Shown piece after piece: positions 8,418 to 22,266 of a stretch of DNA of 64,000 nt. Below the pieces are notes generated by a model that saw only the letters and a list, made by a program, of their open reading frames with translations, was not told the origin of the DNA and searched no databases. Source of the DNA: Massilia sp. Root133 (lineage in GTDB: Bacteria; Pseudomonadota; Gammaproteobacteria; Burkholderiales; Burkholderiaceae_D). The translations under genes were made by a program, and so were the position numbers. Location: positions 84,332 through 148,331 of the forward strand of contig NZ_LMEW01000012.1 of NCBI RefSeq assembly GCF_001426525.1, in the 5' to 3' direction. Positions within the stretch are counted from its first letter, which is position 1. The number at the start of each line of letters is the position of its first letter.

Positions 8418-8551
8418 TTCGAGTTCCTTTAAAGAAGAAGGTGATCCACAACGGTGAATCTGTCCCCTTAACGGTGCCTCGGAATTGCCGGTTGACAGTT
8501 TTCTGCCCGTTCTACATTAACGTTTGGAAAGGTTGATCTGCCTCAAGCGTG

Positions 8552-9118
8552 TCAGCTTTTGCCGCCCACGGCAGCGGCCGGCACTTCCATCCACTCGCCG
8601 GGCATCAGCGGATGCGTCGCCAGCGAAAACGGCCCGATGCTCGAGCGCACGAGGCGCAATGTGGGCAGGCCGACGGCGGCCGTCATCCGGCGCACCTGGC
8701 GATTTTTCCCCTCTTCGAGCGTGATCGCGATCCAGCTGGTCGGCTTGTCCTGGCGCACGCGGATGGGCGGGTTGCGCGGCCACAGCCATTCCGGCGCCGC
8801 GATCAGCGTGGCGCGGCACGGTTTCGTGACGAAGTCGCCCAGGTCGATCGGGGCCTGCAGGCGGTCGAGGGTGGCGCGGTCGGCGACTCCCTCCAGTTGC
8901 ACCAGATAAGTCTTCGCTTCCTTGTGGTCCGGATGGGCGATCTGGTGCTGCAGGCGGCCGTCGTCCGTCAGCAGCATCAGGCCTTCGCTGTCGGCGTCGA
9001 GCCGGCCGGCGGGGTAGATGTTCGGGATGTCGAGGTAGTCGGCAAGGGTTGCGCGCTCGTCCTCGCGCGAGAACTGGCACAGCACCTGGAAGGGTTTATT
9101 GAACAGGATGAGGGACAT
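8552..9118 (-). CDS. RsuA/RluE-family 23S/16S rRNA pseudouridine synthase
   Basis: A 188-residue pseudouridine synthase. I choose the ATG at 9118 (MSLILFNKPFQVLCQF) because the family begins at the NKP motif; an upstream TTG at 9169 would add 17 non-conserved residues. The catalytic motif is YPAGRLDADSEGLMLLTDDG, with the nucleophilic Asp in GRLD. Downstream motifs LEEGKNRQVRRMTAAVG and LRLVRSSIGPFSL are typical for RluE/RsuA. There is no N-terminal S4 domain, which favours RluE (U2457 of 23S rRNA in E. coli) over RsuA or RluB. Transcribed divergently from icd. Confidence 0.85.
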   Translation of the reverse strand: MSLILFNKPFQVLCQFSREDERATLADYLDIPNIYPAGRLDADSEGLMLLTDDGRLQHQIAHPDHKEAKTYLVQLEGVADRATLDRLQAPIDLGDFVTKPCRATLIAAPEWLWPRNPPIRVRQDKPTSWIAITLEEGKNRQVRRMTAAVGLPTLRLVRSSIGPFSLATHPLMPGEWMEVPAAAVGGKS

Positions 9119-9291
9119 GAAGGATGGATTTTGGAGCAAAATAGCGAGCCTCTGGCCCGTCGCGATCAATACTGGTGCATAATGTTGTGTCAGTGTTGCG
9201 TCTTAGACAAGACGACGGCCAGCCCACTATTCTAATGGAGATCGCAGTCCTGGCGGTCCGCCGCCGCCGCGTGCCCACTTCGGAGAACATG

Positions 9292-10545
9292 ATGTATCAA
9301 CATATCAAAGTACCTACCGATGGTCAAAAGATTACCGTCAACGCGGACTTCTCGCTGAGCGTCCCCGATCAGCCGGTCATCCCCTATATCGAAGGCGATG
9401 GCACCGGCGTCGACATCACCCCGGTGATGCTGAAGGTCGTCGACGCGGCCGTCGCAAAGGCATACGGCGGCCAGCGCAAGATCGCGTGGATGGAAGTGTT
9501 TGCCGGCGAGAAGTCGACGCAGGTGTATGGCCCGGACGTCTGGCTGCCGACCGAAACGCTGGACTGCGTGCGCGAGTATGTCGTGTCGATCAAGGGCCCG
9601 CTGACGACGCCGGTCGGCGGCGGCATCCGCTCGCTGAACGTGGCGCTGCGCCAGGAACTCGACCTGTACGTCTGCCTGCGTCCCGTGCGCTACTTCAATG
9701 GCGTGCCGTCCCCGCTGCGCGAGCCGCACAAGACGGACATGGTGATCTTCCGCGAGAACTCGGAAGACATCTATGCGGGCATCGAATGGGCCGCCGAGTC
9801 GGCCGAGGCGAAGAAGGTCATCGAATTCCTGACCCGCGAGATGGGCGTGCGCAAGATCCGCTTCCCGGAAACCTCCGCGATCGGCATCAAGCCGGTGTCG
9901 CGCGAAGGTACGGAACGCCTCGTGCGCAAGGCGCTCCAGTACGCGATCGACAACGACAAGCCGTCCGTTACCATTGTCCACAAGGGCAATATCATGAAGT
10001 ACACGGAAGGCGGCTTCCGCGACTGGGGCTATGCGCTGGCGCAACGCGAATTCGGGGCCGAGCTGGTCGACGGCGGCCCGTGGTGCAAGTTCAAGAACCC
10101 GCGCACGGGCAAGGACATCGTCGTCAAGGATTCGATCGCGGACGCCTTCCTGCAGCAGATCCTGCTGCGTCCGGCCGAGTACAGCGTCATCGCCACCCTG
10201 AACCTGAACGGCGACTACGTCTCGGACGCGCTGGCGGCCCAGGTCGGCGGCATCGGCATCGCGCCGGGCGCGAACATGTCCGATTCCGTCGCGATGTTCG
10301 AAGCAACGCACGGCACGGCGCCCAAGTACGCGGGCAAGGATTACGTGAACCCGGGTTCGCTGATCCTGTCGGCCGAGATGATGCTGCGCCACATGGGCTG
10401 GACGGAAGCGGCCGACCTCATCATCAGCTCGATGGAAAAGGCGATCGCGTCCAAGCGCGTCACCTACGACTTCGCGCGCCTGATGGAAGGGGCGACGCAG
10501 GTGTCGTGCTCGGGCTTCGGCGACGTAATGATCGAGAATATGTAA
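9292..10545 (+). CDS. icd: NADP-dependent isocitrate dehydrogenase
   Basis: A 417-residue enzyme of the TCA cycle converting isocitrate to 2-oxoglutarate with NADP. CGGAG at 9281-9285 places the start at ATG 9292 (six-base spacing); an adjacent ATG at 9289 is the alternative. The substrate loop [18 protein letters not shown] contains the Ser that IDH kinase phosphorylates in E. coli, and [20 protein letters not shown] is the coenzyme-binding region of NADP enzymes. The length equals E. coli Icd (416). A strong terminator follows at 10569-10598. The open frame extends upstream to 9175, but those 39 residues are not conserved. Confidence 0.97.
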   Translation: MYQHIKVPTDGQKITVNADFSLSVPDQPVIPYIEGDGTGVDITPVMLKVVDAAVAKAYGGQRKIAWMEVFAGEKSTQVYGPDVWLPTETLDCVREYVVSIKGPLTTPVGGGIRSLNVALRQELDLYVCLRPVRYFNGVPSPLREPHKTDMVIFRENSEDIYAGIEWAAESAEAKKVIEFLTREMGVRKIRFPETSAIGIKPVSREGTERLVRKALQYAIDNDKPSVTIVHKGNIMKYTEGGFRDWGYALAQREFGAELVDGGPWCKFKNPRTGKDIVVKDSIADAFLQQILLRPAEYSVIATLNLNGDYVSDALAAQVGGIGIAPGANMSDSVAMFEATHGTAPKYAGKDYVNPGSLILSAEMMLRHMGWTEAADLIISSMEKAIASKRVTYDFARLMEGATQVSCSGFGDVMIENM

Positions 10546-10568
10546 GCGCAGTCTTATTGACGCAGATC

Positions 10569-10598
10569 AAGCCCCGTATGCGTACGGGGCTTTTTTTT
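10569..10598 (+). terminator. icd terminator
   Basis: AAGCCCCGTA-TGCG-TACGGGGCTT is followed by a run of eight T residues. Confidence 0.92.
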
Positions 10599-10629
10599 GC
10601 AGGAGAGGGATGATGCGTGGCGGCGGGCC

Positions 10630-10656
10630 AAAAAAAACCCCGCCGAAGCGGGGTTC
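10630..10656 (-). terminator. cold-shock gene terminator
   Basis: On the minus strand the stem GAACCCCGCTTCGGCGGGGT is followed by eight T residues. It lies 18 bases after the csp stop codon. Confidence 0.9.
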
Positions 10657-10674
10657 TTTGCTTCCGGAGGGTGC

Positions 10675-10878
10675 TTACGCGCCGACGATGTTAGAAGCTT
10701 GCTTGCCTTTCGGGCCTTGCGTGACTTCGAATTGGACTTTTTGACCTTCTTTGAGGGTCTTAAAACCGTTCATATTGATCGCGGAGAAGTGCGCGAACAA
10801 ATCTTCGCCGCCGTCATCAGGGGTGATGAAGCCAAAACCTTTGGAATCATTGAACCACTTAACAGTACCTGTTGCCAT
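10675..10878 (-). CDS. cold-shock-domain protein (CspA family)
   Basis: A 67-residue single OB-fold protein starting [23 protein letters not shown]1 (KGFGFI) and RNP2-like (DLFAHFSAI) are intact, so it binds single-stranded RNA and DNA. The ATG at 10878 is chosen because the conserved domain begins there; the frame continues upstream through the leader. A sigma-70 promoter at 10960-10988 gives a leader of about 75 bases that includes a perfect 16-base palindrome (10921-10936), and a terminator follows at 10630-10656. Whether it is cold-inducible or constitutive cannot be told from the coding sequence. Confidence 0.95.
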   Translation of the reverse strand: MATGTVKWFNDSKGFGFITPDDGGEDLFAHFSAINMNGFKTLKEGQKVQFEVTQGPKGKQASNIVGA

Positions 10879-10920
10879 AAAATAACCTTCGATTAAAAAC
10901 AAATCACACGAGCCATAAAA

Positions 10921-10936
10921 GCAAGAAGCTTCTTGC
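10921..10936 (-). promoter_or_regulatory. palindrome in the csp leader RNA
   Basis: GCAAGAAGCTTCTTGC is a perfect 16-base palindrome in the transcribed leader, about 43 bases before the start codon. It may form a hairpin affecting stability or translation of the csp mRNA, or bind a protein as DNA. Confidence 0.5.
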
Positions 10937-10959
10937 CCCCTCCTCAGCCTGCTCACTTC

Positions 10960-10988
10960 TTATCAACAAGTACATAAGTACATGTCAA
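10960..10988 (-). promoter_or_regulatory. csp promoter
   Basis: On the minus strand a perfect TTGACA (10988-10983) and TGATAA (10965-10960) are 17 bases apart. The predicted start site is near 10952. The rest of the csp-clpS gap (10989-11204) holds no other gene that I can support; a second TTGACT lies further up (near 11019-11024). Confidence 0.65.
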
Positions 10989-11204
10989 TAACTGCATTGT
11001 TGGCGCAAGAATCTCGTAAGTCAAGCGGTTTTGAACACGCGTTGTAAAAAATGACATAGTGGCTGAAAATCAAGCTCTTGATTTTCGCAATGGAACCGCC
11101 ATCTGCGCTCCAACTGGAAAACGCGTAAGATGGAAAGCAAATGGGATTACCTTGAGCGTTAGTTTCCGCACACACGAAGATCGAAAGCAATTTAGAATAC
11201 CCCT

Positions 11205-11503
11205 ATGGCAACCAAGCACGATACCGAACAGCTGCTGGAGCGGCAGACAGTCAAGCCACCTCCCTTGTATCAGGTGGCGTTGCTCAATGACGACTACACG
11301 CCGATGGAGTTCGTGGTCGCCATCATCCAGGAGTACTTCAACAAGGATCGCGAGACGGCGACGCAGATCATGCTTTCTGTACACCGCCATGGTAAAGGGG
11401 TGTGCGGCGTGTTTTCCAAAGATATAGCGTGTACCAAAGTGGAGTTTGTATTAACGCATGCGCGCAAGGCAGGCCATCCCCTGCAGTGCGTGATGGAGGA
11501 AGT

Positions 11504-11507
<4 letters not shown>
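11205..11507 (+). CDS. clpS: ATP-dependent Clp protease adaptor ClpS
   Basis: A 100-residue N-end-rule adaptor that delivers substrates to ClpAP. The core [37 protein letters not shown] and ALxRAR-like end region [20 protein letters not shown] are the ClpS signature, including the Asn-Asp-Asp residues that recognise the N-degron. It overlaps clpA by ATGA, the usual pairing. A TAGAAT hexamer ends 6 bases before the ATG and no Shine-Dalgarno sequence is visible, so initiation may be leaderless. Confidence 0.97.
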
Positions 11508-13804
<2,297 letters not shown>

Positions 13805-13819
13805 CCGATCGCTCTGATG

Positions 13820-13848
13820 AAAAGCCCGCCTCGTGCGGGCTTTTTTTT
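13820..13848 (+). terminator. clpSA terminator
   Basis: AAAGCCCGC-CTCGT-GCGGGCTTT is followed by a T run, 16 bases after the clpA stop. Confidence 0.92.
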
Positions 13849-13954
13849 CGTCATGCCCATGTCACAAAAGAATGCATGGGTGTCACACATAGTCATTTTG
13901 TTGTCATACGGCATTTGTATCATCGGTCGCATCCCTCCCTTCCGGACATAGCCC

Positions 13955-15580
13955 ATGCGACTCGCACAGCTCTCCACCGGCACCAAGATCATCGGCGCCT
14001 TTGCCGTGGTGTCCCTTGCCATCGTCATCATTTCCCTCGTCGCGCTGTGGCGCATGCATGCCGCCGACGCGATCACAAACGATCTCGTCAATAACAAGCT
14101 TGCCCGCCAACAGCTGACGGCCGAGCTGCTGGGCGTCACGCGCCTGAACGGCGTGCGCGCCGTGGCCATTGCCCGCAGCGACAGCCTCGAGGCGGGCGAC
14201 TACTTCCAGTCCATGCTCCAGCAGGGCGAAAAGAACGCGGCCGCGCTCGAGGCGAAGCTGGGCGCGCTGCCGGCCGTGCCGGACGAGCGCGCCCTGATCG
14301 CCGCCGTCGCACAACGCAAGGCGGCCTACGTGTACGTCCGCAAGCAGGTGTTCCAGGCGAAGGACTTCGGCAAGACGCAGGAGGTCGAGCAACTGGCGTC
14401 CGGCGAGCTGGCCACGACCTTCGACGCTTACACGCAAGCCCTCGACGCGCTGCTCGCATGGCAGACCCGCGAGGCGCACGCGCTGGCGGCCACGTCCGCA
14501 CAGGCGTTCGCCCTCAGCCGCGTCCTGCTGCCCGCGTTCGGCCTGGCCGCGCTGCTGGTCGGCTGCGCCGCCGGCTGGCTGCTCACGCGCAGCATCGTGA
14601 CGCCGCTGCAGGATGCCGTCGTGCTGGCAGAGCGCGTCGCGACGGGCGACCTGTCCGCCACCATCGAGCATGCGCGCGGCGACGAGATCGGGCGCCTGTT
14701 CGATGCACTGAACCACATGACGGACGGCGTCTCGGCCACGGTCGTGAAAGTGCTGGACAGCGCCCGCATGATCGACGGCGCGTCGGCCGAGATCGCGGCC
14801 GGTAATAGCGACCTGTCGCACCGCACGGAAGCGCAGGCGCGCAGCCTGCATGCGACCGTGCAGGCGATGGCCGACCTGACCGAGGCCGTCGAACAGAACC
14901 ACGTCAACGCCCACGACGCGAACGGGCTCGCGCTGGCCGCATCGGGTGTCGCCAAGGACGGCGCCGGCGCCGTCGGGCAGATGGTCGAGCGCATGGAAAC
15001 GATCCGCCAGTCGGCTGCCCGCATCGGCGACATCACGGCGATGATCGACGGGATCGCGTTCCAGACGAACATCCTCGCGCTGAACGCGGCCGTCGAAGCG
15101 GCGCGCGCGGGCGAGCAGGGCCGCGGTTTTGCGGTCGTCGCGGGCGAAGTCCGTAACCTGGCCCAGCATTCCGCATCGGCGGCGAAAGAAATCAAGAACC
15201 TGATCGCCGAGTCGACGCTCGCCATCGCGTCCGGCGCCGGCATCGCCAGCGCGGCGGGCGACACGATGCGCGAGATCCTCGACCGCGTGCAGCAGGTGGC
15301 CGATCTGCTGCACGCGATCGACGGCGCCAGCTCCGAGCAGGCGGCCGGCATCGCCCGCGTGCGCGGCGTCATCGCCGAGATGGACGAGGCGACGCAGCAG
15401 AATGCGGCAATGGTGGAGCAGGCGGCGGCTGCCGCGGCCACGATGCGGGCGCAGGCGGAGGAGTTGACGGATGTGGTGTCGACGTTCCGGGTGCGCGGCA
15501 ACGAGGTCGCACGTCACGTGTTCGTTGACGAGAGCGAGGACGAGCGGGGACTGGCGTTGCCAGTACCCGCGTACGCTTAA
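13955..15580 (+). CDS. methyl-accepting chemotaxis protein
   Basis: A 541-residue transmembrane chemoreceptor. TM1 is at about residues 9-32 and TM2 at about 189-210, so the periplasmic sensing region is about 155 residues, a four-helix-bundle size. A HAMP domain follows ([20 protein letters not shown]), then the signalling domain with the invariant hairpin tip containing [20 protein letters not shown] and [19 protein letters not shown]. The C-terminus ([20 protein letters not shown]) lacks the NWETF-type pentapeptide that tethers CheR, so adaptation would rely on other receptors. No che genes are nearby, so it is an orphan receptor; the ligand is unknown. Confidence 0.93.
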   Translation: MRLAQLSTGTKIIGAFAVVSLAIVIISLVALWRMHAADAITNDLVNNKLARQQLTAELLGVTRLNGVRAVAIARSDSLEAGDYFQSMLQQGEKNAAALEAKLGALPAVPDERALIAAVAQRKAAYVYVRKQVFQAKDFGKTQEVEQLASGELATTFDAYTQALDALLAWQTREAHALAATSAQAFALSRVLLPAFGLAALLVGCAAGWLLTRSIVTPLQDAVVLAERVATGDLSATIEHARGDEIGRLFDALNHMTDGVSATVVKVLDSARMIDGASAEIAAGNSDLSHRTEAQARSLHATVQAMADLTEAVEQNHVNAHDANGLALAASGVAKDGAGAVGQMVERMETIRQSAARIGDITAMIDGIAFQTNILALNAAVEAARAGEQGRGFAVVAGEVRNLAQHSASAAKEIKNLIAESTLAIASGAGIASAAGDTMREILDRVQQVADLLHAIDGASSEQAAGIARVRGVIAEMDEATQQNAAMVEQAAAAAATMRAQAEELTDVVSTFRVRGNEVARHVFVDESEDERGLALPVPAYA

Positions 15581-15599
15581 GTAACCCGCGACACTGATC

Positions 15600-15761
15600 G
15601 ACGTCGTCCCTGCGAAGGCAGGGACCCAAGTCCTGCGTGCGCTGTCGAGTAGCGTGCAAATTGGGCCCCCGCCTGCGCGGGGGGCGACGGTTTTTCAAAG
15701 TGCGCTGTCGAGTAGTGTGCAAATTGGGCCCCCGCCTGCGGGGGGGGCGACGGTTTTTCAG
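15600..15761. repeat. paired-hairpin repeat element with a tandemly duplicated right half
   Basis: A left hairpin (GTCCCTGCGAAGGCAGGGAC near 15605-15624) is followed by two tandem 63-base units (15637-15699 and 15700-15761), each ending in a GC-rich hairpin and TTTTTCA. The units differ at only a few positions. The second unit contains the stop codon of the minus-strand gene at 15758-15760. Related elements occur at 25780-25862, 28498-28526 and 45063-45195. It also occupies the convergent space after the chemoreceptor gene and may act as a terminator. Confidence 0.85.
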
Positions 15762-16942
15762 ATAGCGGCCAGCGCCCGCGCCAGATCAGCCCGCTGATCC
15801 TCCACATGCTCGATCCCGACCGACAACCGGATCAACCCATCCCCAATCCCCAGCCTCGCCCGCTGATCCGCCGGAATGGTCGCATGCGTCATGATGGCCG
15901 GATGCTCGATCAGGCTCTCGACGCCGCCCAGGCTCTCGGCCAGCGTGAAGATCTCGCACTGCTCCAGGAAGCGGCGCGCGCCGGCGATGTCGGTGTCGAG
16001 GTCGATGGAGATGATGCCGCCGTAGCCGTGCATCTGGCGCCGCGCCAGTTCATGCTGCGGGTGCGACGCCAGGCCCGGGTAGTAGACGTGGCGCACCCTG
16101 GCCTGGCCCTGCAGCCAATGCGCCAGGTCGAGCGCGTTGCTGTTGCTGCGTTCCACGCGCAAGGCCAGCGTCTTGATTCCGCGAAGTACGAGAAAACTGT
16201 CGAACGGGCCCTGGATCGCACCGACGGCATTCTGGATGAAGCCGAGGCGTTCGCGCCATGCCTGCTGGTGCGCATGGCCGCCTACGACGGCAATGCCGCC
16301 GATCACGTCCGAGTGGCCGTTCATGTACTTCGTCGTCGAGTGCACGACGATGTCGATGCCCAGTTCCAGCGGGCGCTGGTTGATGGGGCTCGCGAACGTG
16401 TTGTCGCACACCGTCATCACGCCGCGCTCGCGGCACAGCTGCGCGATCGCGTGCAGGTCGGCCAGCTTGAGCATCGGGTTCGTCGGCGTCTCGACCCATA
16501 CCATCTTCGTTTCCGGGCGCAGCGCGTTCGCGAGTGCGAGCGGGTCCGTCAGGTCGACGTACGTGAACTCGTGGCCGCTGCTAACGCGGCGCACGCGCTC
16601 GAACAGCCGGTAGGTGCCGCCATACATGTCGTCGCCGGCCACGATGTGCGAGCCGGCCGGCAGCAGTTCGAGTACCGCCGCGATGGCCGCGAGGCCGGAC
16701 GCGAACGCGTAGGCGGCGCCGCCGCTTTCGATGTCGGCCACGCAGCGCTCCAGCGCCCAGCGGGTCGGGTTGTGCGAGCGGCCGTAGTCCAGGCCCTTGT
16801 GCACGCCCGGGCTTTCCTGGGCAAAGGTCGACGTCGCGTAAATGGGCGGCATCACGGCGCCCGTCGTGGGGTCGGGCGCCTGGCCGCCGTGGATGACGCG
16901 CGTGGCGATGTGGCGTTGGTGGTTGTCGTCTTGGTGGCTCAC
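15758..16942 (-). CDS. cystathionine gamma-lyase/gamma-synthase family PLP enzyme
   Basis: A 394-residue PLP enzyme of the Cys/Met metabolism family. The start is a GTG at 16942 (VSHQDDNHQRHIATRVIHGG) overlapping the stop of the upstream cystathionine beta-synthase gene. The PLP lysine is in VVHSTTKYMNGHSDVIGG, with the earlier LDYGRSHNPTRWALE and VETPTNPMLKLADL motifs. Paired with a beta-synthase it probably acts as a gamma-lyase in reverse transsulfuration (cystathionine to cysteine), although gamma-synthase activity cannot be excluded from sequence. Its stop codon lies inside the 63-base repeat unit downstream. Confidence 0.88.
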   Translation of the reverse strand: MSHQDDNHQRHIATRVIHGGQAPDPTTGAVMPPIYATSTFAQESPGVHKGLDYGRSHNPTRWALERCVADIESGGAAYAFASGLAAIAAVLELLPAGSHIVAGDDMYGGTYRLFERVRRVSSGHEFTYVDLTDPLALANALRPETKMVWVETPTNPMLKLADLHAIAQLCRERGVMTVCDNTFASPINQRPLELGIDIVVHSTTKYMNGHSDVIGGIAVVGGHAHQQAWRERLGFIQNAVGAIQGPFDSFLVLRGIKTLALRVERSNSNALDLAHWLQGQARVRHVYYPGLASHPQHELARRQMHGYGGIISIDLDTDIAGARRFLEQCEIFTLAESLGGVESLIEHPAIMTHATIPADQRARLGIGDGLIRLSVGIEHVEDQRADLARALAAI

Positions 16943-18315
16943 GTGAGTGTCCTGCGCAGATGGTTGAGAAGGTCGAAGCGGGTGATCAGCCCATAGAACC
17001 GGTCGCCGTCGACGATGACGGCGGTGAGGCCCCGGTCGAGGATGTCGCGCAGCTGTTGCATGCCGGCGGACGGCGCCAGGGTCTGCAGGTCGGACGTCAT
17101 CGTGCCGGAGACCGGTGCCTTGAAGTGTTCCCGGTCGCTCGTCACGTGCAGCAGCAGGTCGGACTCGTCGATCAGGCCGACGAGCTTGCCGTTGTCGACG
17201 ACGGGCATCTGCGCGAGGTCGGCGCTGCGCATGCGGTTGAAGGCGGTGAGCAGGGTGTCGGTCGGGGACACGGTGATGACTTCCCCGTCGTCGAAGCGGC
17301 GGCCGATCAGGTCGCGCAGGTCGCCCGTGCGGGGACGGTGCAGCAGGCCCTGGTCGACCATCCAGCCGTCGCTGTACACCTTGGTCAGATAGCGCGTGCC
17401 CGTGTCGCAGACGAAGGTCACGACGCGCTTGGGCGTCGTTTGCGCGCGGCAGTAACGCAGCGCGGCCGCGAGCAGGGTGCCCGTCGACGAACCGGCCAGG
17501 ATGCCTTCCTGGCGCAGCAGTTCGCGCGCCGTGTTGAAGCTCTCCTCGTCGCTGATCGAGTAGGCCGTCTTCACGCGCGACATGTCGGCGATGGACGGGA
17601 TGAAGTCCTCGCCGATGCCCTCGACGGCCCAGGAGCCGGAGACGTCGCTGACCTTGCCGGTCTTGACGTAGTCGGCCAGGATCGAGCCCTGCGGATCGGC
17701 CAGCACGAATTCCAGGTCCGGCTGCACGCGCGCGAAAAAGCGCGACAGGCCCGTCAACGTGCCGGACGAGCCGACGCCCACGACGATGGCGTCCAGCTCG
17801 TGGCGCATCTGGTCCCAGATCTCCGGCGCGGTGGTGGTTTCGTGCGCGGTCGGGTTGGCGGGATTGTTGAACTGGTCGGCGAACCAGGCGCCGGGGATCT
17901 CGCGCGCGAGCCGCGCCGCGTAGTCCTGGTAGTACTCGGGGTGACCTTTGCCGACGTCGGAGCGGGTCAGGTGGATCTCGGCGCCGAGGGCTTTCAGGTG
18001 CAGGATCTTTTCGGACGCCATCTTGTCGGGCACGACGAGCACGACGCGGTAGCCCTTGATCCGGGCGACGAGCGCGAGGCCGAGGCCCGTGTTGCCCGCC
18101 GTGGCCTCGACGACGGTGCCGCCGGGTTGCAGGCGGCCGTCGCGTTCCGCCGCCTCGATCATGGCGCGGCCGACGCGGTCCTTGATGGAGCCGCCGGGGT
18201 TCTGGGATTCCAGCTTGAGGAACAGGCGGCAGGGGCCCGTGTCCATGCGGGTGACCTCCACCATGGGGGTGTTGCCGATCAGCGAAAACAGTGCAGCTTG
18301 CGACAAGTCTTGCAT
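16939..18315 (-). CDS. cystathionine beta-synthase
   Basis: A 458-residue enzyme condensing serine (or O-acetylserine) with homocysteine to cystathionine. The ATG at 18315 has a strong GGAGG six bases upstream; the frame extends to 18447 without conserved sequence. The N-terminal PLP domain (about 1-320) has the lysine in NPGGSIKDRVGRAMIEAAER and the phosphate loop VGVGSSGTLTGLS. Residues about 335-458 carry two CBS motifs (VSPTDTLLTAFNRMRSADLAQ; LAPSAGMQQLRDILDRGLTA), the layout of bacterial and eukaryotic CBS rather than of CysK/CysM. No haem-binding N-terminal extension is present. It is co-transcribed with the gamma-lyase gene (4-base overlap). Confidence 0.92.
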   Translation of the reverse strand: MQDLSQAALFSLIGNTPMVEVTRMDTGPCRLFLKLESQNPGGSIKDRVGRAMIEAAERDGRLQPGGTVVEATAGNTGLGLALVARIKGYRVVLVVPDKMASEKILHLKALGAEIHLTRSDVGKGHPEYYQDYAARLAREIPGAWFADQFNNPANPTAHETTTAPEIWDQMRHELDAIVVGVGSSGTLTGLSRFFARVQPDLEFVLADPQGSILADYVKTGKVSDVSGSWAVEGIGEDFIPSIADMSRVKTAYSISDEESFNTARELLRQEGILAGSSTGTLLAAALRYCRAQTTPKRVVTFVCDTGTRYLTKVYSDGWMVDQGLLHRPRTGDLRDLIGRRFDDGEVITVSPTDTLLTAFNRMRSADLAQMPVVDNGKLVGLIDESDLLLHVTSDREHFKAPVSGTMTSDLQTLAPSAGMQQLRDILDRGLTAVIVDGDRFYGLITRFDLLNHLRRTLT

Positions 18316-18471
18316 ATTGCCTCCGTGCGGACGGGCGGTGCGCCACCTCATGGGCGGCGCAGCCGGGAAGCTGGCACCGGTCGGGCGCCAGGCCGTAGTA
18401 AAAAAATGATAATACGGTTTTTCCCGCGCGTGTGGGTTGGGCCGCATTAAACCGACAACTAACCCGACGAC

Positions 18472-20085
<1,614 letters not shown>

Positions 20086-20115
20086 GTTGCAAGTGTACAT
20101 GAATGTGCAACGCAT

Positions 20116-20141
20116 GTTTCAACGCGGTTTCACGCTGAAAC
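20116..20141. promoter_or_regulatory. putative PrpR operator in the prpR/actP divergent gap
   Basis: A perfect inverted repeat GTTTCA-CGC-TGAAAC (20127-20141) has a further direct GTTTCA half-site 5 bases away (20116-20121). The same composite site (inverted repeat plus third half-site in the equivalent orientation) lies upstream of prpB at 23546-23570. I see no good sigma-54 promoter between this site and the DUF485 gene, so autoregulation of prpR is as likely as control of actP. Confidence 0.65.
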
Positions 20142-20253
20142 GGTTGGGCGCAAACATTTCGGCGAGCCGTAAGAATCGGGTAAGGCGGCCCACTTAGGAT
20201 CGATACCAGCCCGTCAACCTGAGCGGCGCATTACTAGAAGATTGGAGACAAAA

Positions 20254-20583
20254 GTGGAAGATGACATCGTCCAGCGGGTCAAAGCAGACCCGAATTACCA
20301 AAAGCTCGTCAAATCGCGCTCCAGCTACGGCTGGTTGCTGACCTGGGCCGTGATGATCGTGTATTACGGCTTCACGCTGCTCAACGCCTTCGACAAGCAG
20401 TTCATGGCCTCGAAGATCGGTGCCGGCGTCATGTCGTGGGGCGTGCCGCTGGGGCTGTTCGTGATCCTGTTCACCGTCGCGGTCACCGGCATCTACGTGC
20501 GCCGCGCCAATAGCGAATTCGACGCGCTGACCGACGCCATCCAGCGTAACGCCGCTTCGGGCAAGGACAAGGTGCGCGCATGA
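20254..20583 (+). CDS. DUF485 membrane protein (YjcH-like partner of ActP)
   Basis: A 109-residue protein with two membrane helices (about residues 27-48 and 59-81). The family core [20 protein letters not shown] is typical of DUF485. GGAG at 20244-20247 places initiation at GTG 20254; a TTG at 20242 would overlap that ribosome binding site. The stop overlaps the actP start (ATGA), the same pairing as yjcH-actP in E. coli, where the small protein is thought to accompany the symporter. Its exact role is unknown. Confidence 0.9.
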   Translation: MEDDIVQRVKADPNYQKLVKSRSSYGWLLTWAVMIVYYGFTLLNAFDKQFMASKIGAGVMSWGVPLGLFVILFTVAVTGIYVRRANSEFDALTDAIQRNAASGKDKVRA

Positions 20584-22247
20584 AGAACACGTCCCTCATG
20601 AAGAGCGCTGCCGCCGCCGCGCTGCTGGCCGCCACCGGCGCCGTCATTGCCGCGCCCGACCTGGGCCAGGCACAGAAACAGCCCACCAACTGGACCGCGA
20701 TCATCATGTTCGTCGGGTTCGTGATCTTCACCCTGTTCATCACGAAGTGGGCCGCCAAGCGCACCCGTTCCGCCTCCGACTTCTACACGGCCGGCGGTGG
20801 CATCACCGGCTTCCAGAACGGCCTGGCGATCGCCGGCGACTACATGTCGGCCGCATCGTTCCTCGGCATTTCCGCGGCCGTGTTCGCCAACGGCTTCGAC
20901 GGCCTGATCTATGCGATCGGCTTCCTCGTCGGCTGGCCCGTCATCACGTTCCTGATGGCCGAGCGCCTGCGTAACCTGGGCCGCTTCACGTTCGCCGACG
21001 TGGCCGCCTACCGCTTCGCGCAGAAGCCGGTCCGCATGTTCGCGGCCTCCGGCACGCTCGTCACCGTGCTGTTCTACCTGATCGCGCAGATGGTCGGCGC
21101 CGGCCAGCTGATCAAGCTGCTGTTCGGCCTGGACTACTGGATCGCCGTCGTGATCGTGGGCGCGCTGATGATGGTCTACGTGCTGTTCGGCGGCATGACC
21201 GCCACGACCTGGGTGCAGATCATCAAGGCCGTGATGCTGCTGGGCGGCGCCACGTTCATGGCGTTCTCCGTGCTGGCCCTGTACAACTTCAGCCCGGAAG
21301 CGCTGTTCGCCAAGGCCGTCGAAGTGCACAGCAAGAAGGATGCGATCATGGGCCCGGGCGGCTTCATCAAGGATCCGATTTCCGGCATCTCGTTCGGCAT
21401 GGCCCTGATGTTCGGTACCGCCGGCCTGCCGCACATCCTGATGCGTTTCTTCACGGTCCCGAGCGCCAAGGAAGCGCGCAAGTCGGTGCTGTGGGCAACC
21501 ACCTGGATCGGCTACTTCTACATCCTGACCTTCATCATCGGCTTCGGCGCGATCGTGCTGGTCGGTACGAACCCGGCGTTCAAGGACGCTGCCGGCAAGC
21601 TGCTGGGCGGTAACAACATGGCGGCCGTGCACCTCGCCAACGCCGTCGGCGGCGACGTGTTCCTCGGCTTCATCTCGGCCGTCGCGTTCGCAACGATCCT
21701 GGCCGTCGTGGCGGGCCTGACCCTGTCCGGCGCCTCGGCCGTGTCGCACGACCTGTACGCCACCGTGGTCAAGAAGGGCCAGCCGGCCCCGGGCAGCGAA
21801 CTGCGCGTGTCGCGGATCACGACGGTCTTCCTGGGCATTGCCGCCGTGCTGCTGGGTATCGTGTTCGAGAAGATCAACGTGGCCTTCATGGTCTCGCTGG
21901 CCTTCGCGATCGCGGCCTCGGCCAACTTCCCGGTGCTGTTCATGTCCGTCCTGTGGAGCAAGTGCACCACCCGCGGCGCGACCGTGGGCGGCTTCCTGGG
22001 CCTGGGAACCGCCGTCATCCTGACGCTGCTGTCGAAGTCCGTGTGGGTCGACGTCTTCCACAATGCGCACGAGATCTTCCCGTACACGTCGCCGGCGCTG
22101 TTCTCGATGACCGTCGGCTTCGTCGGCGTGTGGCTGTTCTCGGTCACCGACAAGAGCCCGCGTGCCGCCATCGACAAGGCCGGCTACGAAGCACAGGAAG
22201 TGCGTTCGGAAACCGGTATCGGCGCCGCAACGGCATCGGCACACTGA
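20580..22247 (+). CDS. actP: cation/acetate symporter ActP-like (SSS family)
   Basis: A 555-residue sodium:solute symporter starting with a signal-like segment ([20 protein letters not shown]), as ActP has. About 13 further membrane helices follow. Motifs [22 protein letters not shown] and [20 protein letters not shown] are the ActP signatures. It takes up short monocarboxylates (acetate, glycolate, and probably propionate) with a cation. The setting beside prpR and near prpBC-acnD-prpF makes propionate a likely substrate here, an inference from context. A terminator at 22317-22346 separates it from the convergent hydrolase gene. Confidence 0.92.
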   Translation: MKNTSLMKSAAAAALLAATGAVIAAPDLGQAQKQPTNWTAIIMFVGFVIFTLFITKWAAKRTRSASDFYTAGGGITGFQNGLAIAGDYMSAASFLGISAAVFANGFDGLIYAIGFLVGWPVITFLMAERLRNLGRFTFADVAAYRFAQKPVRMFAASGTLVTVLFYLIAQMVGAGQLIKLLFGLDYWIAVVIVGALMMVYVLFGGMTATTWVQIIKAVMLLGGATFMAFSVLALYNFSPEALFAKAVEVHSKKDAIMGPGGFIKDPISGISFGMALMFGTAGLPHILMRFFTVPSAKEARKSVLWATTWIGYFYILTFIIGFGAIVLVGTNPAFKDAAGKLLGGNNMAAVHLANAVGGDVFLGFISAVAFATILAVVAGLTLSGASAVSHDLYATVVKKGQPAPGSELRVSRITTVFLGIAAVLLGIVFEKINVAFMVSLAFAIAASANFPVLFMSVLWSKCTTRGATVGGFLGLGTAVILTLLSKSVWVDVFHNAHEIFPYTSPALFSMTVGFVGVWLFSVTDKSPRAAIDKAGYEAQEVRSETGIGAATASAH

Positions 22248-22266
22248 TGTGAACGTGGGCACGTCT

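Noticed and set aside
15600..15761. CRISPR-like array
   Set aside because: There are only two adjacent 63-base units with no unique spacers and no cas genes; they belong to a dispersed hairpin repeat family.
20141..20254. A sigma-54 promoter before the DUF485-actP pair
   Set aside because: I looked for GG-N10-GC in a suitable context and found no convincing match, although a PrpR-like operator lies just upstream.
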